From contig CAMAQQ010000036.1 in assembly GCA_945860575.1 (NCBI GenBank), positions 1 through 9,143 on the forward strand: a stretch of DNA of 9,143 bases, read 5' to 3'. Under the pieces are notes generated by a model. The model worked only from the letters and a program-made list of their open reading frames with translations, was not told the origin of the DNA and did no database searches. The DNA comes from Ferrithrix thermotolerans DSM 19514. GTDB lineage: Bacteria > Actinomycetota > Acidimicrobiia > Acidimicrobiales > Ilumatobacteraceae. The first letter of the stretch is position 1; every line of letters begins with the position of its first letter. The translations under genes were made by a program, and so were the position numbers. Shown in pieces: positions 7,032-9,143 of this stretch.

Positions 7032-7073
7032 ATAGTTCTAGCATTTTGAACTAGTCGTCTAGCCTTCAAGGGT
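7032..7073. promoter_or_regulatory. short divergent promoter region between the ABC operon and the membrane-anchored protein gene
   Basis: Only 42 bp separate two divergent starts. It holds an inverted repeat TAGTTC (7033-7038) / GAACTA (7048-7053) with a 9-nt spacer, and a partial palindrome CTAG-N4-CTAG (7051-7062). On the + strand TAGCCT (7060-7065) fits a TANNNT -10 box 8 nt before the ATG at 7074. AAGGG (7068-7072) is only 1 nt from that ATG, too close for a normal Shine-Dalgarno site, so a leaderless or very short leader is plausible. The promoter of the minus-strand operon is not clear; it may overlap this one or extend into the neighbouring gene. Confidence 0.45.
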
Positions 7074-7586
7074 ATGAAGTTTTTTGTTCGCGGGTTTTTG
7101 ACCGTAGTGATCGCTCTAATTTGTGCGATGTGGGTCTACGGATTATTTTTTGCATCCAAGCAGGCCGTGAATAAATTTGAAGATCAAAAATGGGCAGAGA
7201 ATGCACAAGCCCGTTGCCTCATCGCCGAGGAACAACGAATCGCATTGGCCGATTACAGAATCGTTGACAATTTAGGGGCTGACGCCTTAATCAAACGCGC
7301 TGAGATAGTAGACAAGGCTACGGACACGATCGAATCTTTTGTAAACGAGTTTCGAACCAGTTTGCCGACAGATGCAAAAGGCATAGCGATAGTTGGTTTA
7401 TGGCTTGACGATTATGAAATCTACATTGATGATCGACGTGCGTTTGCTGAGAATCTTAGAAACGGAATCAACTTGCAGTTTTCAGAAACACCAATAAATA
7501 GTCTGCCGATTAGCGAGAAGATTTCTACTTTTGCGGCCGAAAACGAAATGTCGAATTGCAAGCCACCTTTAGATCTCTCGATCTGA
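7074..7586 (+). CDS. membrane-anchored protein of unknown function
   Basis: I do not recognise a family for this 170-residue protein. Residues 1-5 (MKFFV) with R6 precede a hydrophobic segment at about 7-27, which is either a signal anchor or an uncleaved signal peptide; no lipobox or clear AxA site follows. The rest (about 28-170) is charged and probably helical, and should lie outside the membrane. It has just two cysteines, C48 and C162, near the two ends of that region, which could form one disulfide. The ATG at 7074 is preferred because later TTG or GTG codons would remove most of the membrane segment. It is divergent from the ABC exporter operon and convergent with the acetyltransferase gene. 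Sharing a short promoter region with the exporter makes a link possible but unproven. Confidence 0.7.
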   Translation: MKFFVRGFLTVVIALICAMWVYGLFFASKQAVNKFEDQKWAENAQARCLIAEEQRIALADYRIVDNLGADALIKRAEIVDKATDTIESFVNEFRTSLPTDAKGIAIVGLWLDDYEIYIDDRRAFAENLRNGINLQFSETPINSLPISEKISTFAAENEMSNCKPPLDLSI

Positions 7587-7597
7587 TAATTGCGACT

Positions 7598-7617
7598 AAA
7601 TAAATCGTAATTTATTT
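7598..7617. repeat. A/T-only perfect hairpin between convergent genes
   Basis: AAATAAAT (7598-7605) and ATTTATTT (7610-7617) are perfect reverse complements around the loop CGTA. The repeat begins 11 nt after the stop of the membrane-anchored protein and covers the stop codon of the acetyltransferase (7612-7614). It may help end transcription from both sides, but a stem with no G-C pair is weak for an intrinsic terminator. Confidence 0.35.
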
Positions 7618-8238
7618 CCAGCCGTATTCTTGTGTGTGTTGTTTGATTACTCGGGCGGGCGAACCCACAGCAACGCAATAATCCGGTAAGTCTCCGGTTA
7701 CAACCGAATTCGCACCCACTGCTACATGCTTGCCAATTTTTGCACCGGGCAGCACGACCACACCGTGACCTAGCCACGAACCATCACCAATCGATACGGC
7801 ACGCTCGGGTTGTGATTGCTGAGAAATTGGCACTGAAATATCTGCATAGCCATGACTTTGATCGGTGATGTAAACATGATGACCTGTCCAGACATCGTTG
7901 CCAATATCTATCGAGAGATGCCCAACTATTCCCGACCCACGACCGATTAGACAACGGTCGCCAATACGAACAACAGGGTTCGTTAGGCATTTTTGACCGG
8001 GGGTCATACCTGCTGACAGGGCAACATGTTCGCCGATCATTGTATTACAGCCAATATGAATGTAATTCTCATTGAAGATTGTTGTGACCGGAAATAAAAT
8101 AATTGAGCCAGTGCCGAACTTGCCGAACTTCTTACCGCGACGCGAGTCAGGACCAATCGCAGCATTCATTGTGAACCATCTCCAGACACTTGCGAGTAGG
8201 TCACCTCTCTTGTCTGAAATTTTTGCACCCACGAACAC
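7612..8238 (-). CDS. left-handed beta-helix (hexapeptide repeat) O-acyltransferase, WcaF/maltose acetyltransferase-like
   Basis: The product, up to 208 residues, has the [LIV]G-spaced hexapeptide repeats of a left-handed beta-helix, for example HIGCNTMIGEHV, VRIGDRCLIG, VSIGDGSWLGHGV and AKIGKHVAVGANSVV. It closes with the VGSPARVIK motif typical of acetyl- and acyltransferases acting on sugars. DQSHGY places H129 where the catalytic histidine of the WcaF/NodL/maltose acetyltransferase group lies. It is expected to be a cytoplasmic trimer using an acyl-CoA donor; the acceptor, perhaps a surface-polysaccharide sugar, is unknown. The N-terminal segment about 14-40 (WRWF, then PDSRRGKKFG) precedes the helix. 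The start is uncertain: GTG 8238 gives the longest form, while GTG 8232 lies 6 nt after TACGAT (8239-8244) and could be a leaderless start. No glycan-synthesis neighbour is visible. Confidence 0.87.
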   Translation of the reverse strand: MFVGAKISDKRGDLLASVWRWFTMNAAIGPDSRRGKKFGKFGTGSIILFPVTTIFNENYIHIGCNTMIGEHVALSAGMTPGQKCLTNPVVRIGDRCLIGRGSGIVGHLSIDIGNDVWTGHHVYITDQSHGYADISVPISQQSQPERAVSIGDGSWLGHGVVVLPGAKIGKHVAVGANSVVTGDLPDYCVAVGSPARVIKQHTQEYGWK

Positions 8239-8268
8239 ATCGTAGTTAAGACTGATTAACCTAAAGGC
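8233..8268. promoter_or_regulatory. compact divergent promoter region, probably for leaderless transcripts
   Basis: On the + strand TAACCT (8257-8262) lies exactly 6 nt before the ATG at 8269. On the minus strand TACGAT (8244-8239) lies exactly 6 nt before the GTG at 8232. Both fit the TANNNT -10 boxes of actinobacterial leaderless genes, where transcription begins at the start codon. AAAGG at 8263-8267 is just 1 nt from the ATG, so it is not a good Shine-Dalgarno site for it. No convincing -35 boxes are seen. Confidence 0.45.
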
Positions 8269-9143
8269 ATGGTGACTGTCTCAAACTCTTCGGGTCTCTT
8301 TAAGGGCAACGATCTGGATGAAGGTTTGATTGAGTTTCTTGGAATTCAATTTGCTACGGCTAATCGTTTTGAAAAACCTGTAGACATCATTAGTTATGCG
8401 CATGATGTGGATGCGCTAGGTTTTGGACCGCAATCACCGCAAGTTTCTGGCTTCATGGAAGAAATTCTTGGTACAAAGTCAATTCCAGTTGACGAAAACT
8501 GTCTTTATCTGAATATCTGGACGAAAAGTCAGTTCGTCGGTGATTCGAAAGCCAATTTGAAACCAGTTTTATTCTGGATTCATGGCGGTGCATACACAAA
8601 CGGCACGGCGGCAACAAGTTGGTATAACGGTGCATCGCTTGTCAATCGTGGCGATGTCGTAGTGGTCAGCATAAATTATCGGCTTGGGCCATTTGGTTTT
8701 CTTGGTGATAACAATCTTGGCACGCTCGACCAGATCAGTGCCCTGAGATGGGTTAATCGAAATATTGAATCGTTTGGTGGTGACCCGAATAATGTGACGA
8801 TATTCGGCGAGTCTGCCGGCGGCAGCAGTGTTGTTGCGTTGACTGCATCACCTCTAGTCAGCGGGCTCGTCAAGCGAGCGTGGGCGATGAGTCCGTCACT
8901 CCTCCAACTTCGAACTAAGAAAGATGCAAAGATTGCGCTTGAGCAATATCTAAATCTTGCAAATTGTAAATCAATTTCTGACTTGCGAGAGCTCCCAGTG
9001 CAACAGATGATTGATGCCACTGCTCAAATGTTTGTTGATGTCGAAAACTATATTTCTACATTTACACCAACATGTGGAGGCGACGGCTTACCCGAAGATG
9101 TCTACACTGCATCGGCAAACTCAGGCATCCCACTTGTAGTGGG
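8269..9143 (+). CDS. type B carboxylesterase, N-terminal part (3' end outside window)
   Basis: The frame runs from ATG 8269 to the window end without a stop, giving 291 residues of a family usually near 500. Successive landmarks of the carboxylesterase type B alpha/beta-hydrolases are present: DENCLYLNIW (75-84), the oxyanion-hole HGGA (105-108), INYRLGPFGFL, LDQISALRWVNRNIESFGGD, and the nucleophile elbow GESAGG with catalytic S182. The acid and histidine of the triad lie in the missing part. The usual N-terminal FxGIPYA...PVG...RF region is shortened here to FLGIQFATANRF. No signal peptide is seen, so the enzyme is probably cytoplasmic. Family members hydrolyse carboxylic esters of many kinds (for example p-nitrobenzyl esterase of Bacillus); the natural substrate cannot be assigned. 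ATG 8269 is preferred because of its leaderless-type -10 box; GTG 8272, with AAAGG 4 nt upstream, is an alternative. Confidence 0.9.
   Translation, partial: MVTVSNSSGLFKGNDLDEGLIEFLGIQFATANRFEKPVDIISYAHDVDALGFGPQSPQVSGFMEEILGTKSIPVDENCLYLNIWTKSQFVGDSKANLKPVLFWIHGGAYTNGTAATSWYNGASLVNRGDVVVVSINYRLGPFGFLGDNNLGTLDQISALRWVNRNIESFGGDPNNVTIFGESAGGSSVVALTASPLVSGLVKRAWAMSPSLLQLRTKKDAKIALEQYLNLANCKSISDLRELPVQQMIDATAQMFVDVENYISTFTPTCGGDGLPEDVYTASANSGIPLVV

Noticed and set aside
8676..9020. 114-codon minus-strand open frame
   Set aside because: It is antisense to the carboxylesterase region containing the GESAGG motif and has no supporting features.

Overview
The window looks like a piece of bacterial chromosome, most likely from an actinobacterium. 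The reasons are moderate GC by eye, GTG/TTG alternative starts, TANNNT boxes placed just upstream of several starts as in leaderless actinobacterial genes, and a secreted peptidoglycan-binding/M23 endopeptidase architecture. A lineage such as freshwater or marine Acidimicrobiia is a guess that the sequence alone cannot settle. I see no rRNA, tRNA, CRISPR, insertion sequence or prophage gene, and coding density is high.

Layout: (1) 1-402 (+), the C-terminal part of a class I SAM-dependent methyltransferase. (2) 403-593, a non-coding leader with several inverted repeats ahead of (3) 594-1916 (+), a secreted cell-wall protein with three peptidoglycan-binding domains and a complete LytM/M23 metallopeptidase domain. 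(4) A strong GC-rich hairpin at 1935-1964 between convergent genes. (5) 7031 to 1972 (-), four tightly packed genes that look like one operon: two ABC transporter half-exporters with overlapping ends, a lipoprotein of unknown function, and a histidine-phosphatase (phosphoglycerate mutase-like) protein. (6) 7074-7586 (+), a small membrane-anchored protein of unknown function, divergent from the operon. (7) 7612-8238 (-), a left-handed beta-helix (hexapeptide) O-acetyltransferase. (8) 8269-9143 (+), the N-terminal part of a type B carboxylesterase, divergent from the acetyltransferase and cut by the window end.

The best-supported functional inference is that the two ABC proteins form a heterodimeric exporter with one consensus and one degenerate ATP site. 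The upstream protein has Asp in place of the Walker B glutamate, Ser in place of the H-loop histidine, and His in place of the A-loop aromatic residue, but keeps LSGGQ. The downstream protein has canonical catalytic residues but an altered signature, LSAGE. These changes pair into a single degenerate site, as in TM287/288-type exporters. The lipoprotein begins 3-9 nt after the exporter stop codon, so it is probably co-produced and may act outside the membrane with the exporter. The substrate is unknown.

I do not see a clear defence, toxin or otherwise spectacular new system. The items most worth a second look are the exporter-lipoprotein-phosphatase operon, the structured leader of the M23 gene, and the compact divergent (possibly leaderless) promoter regions.
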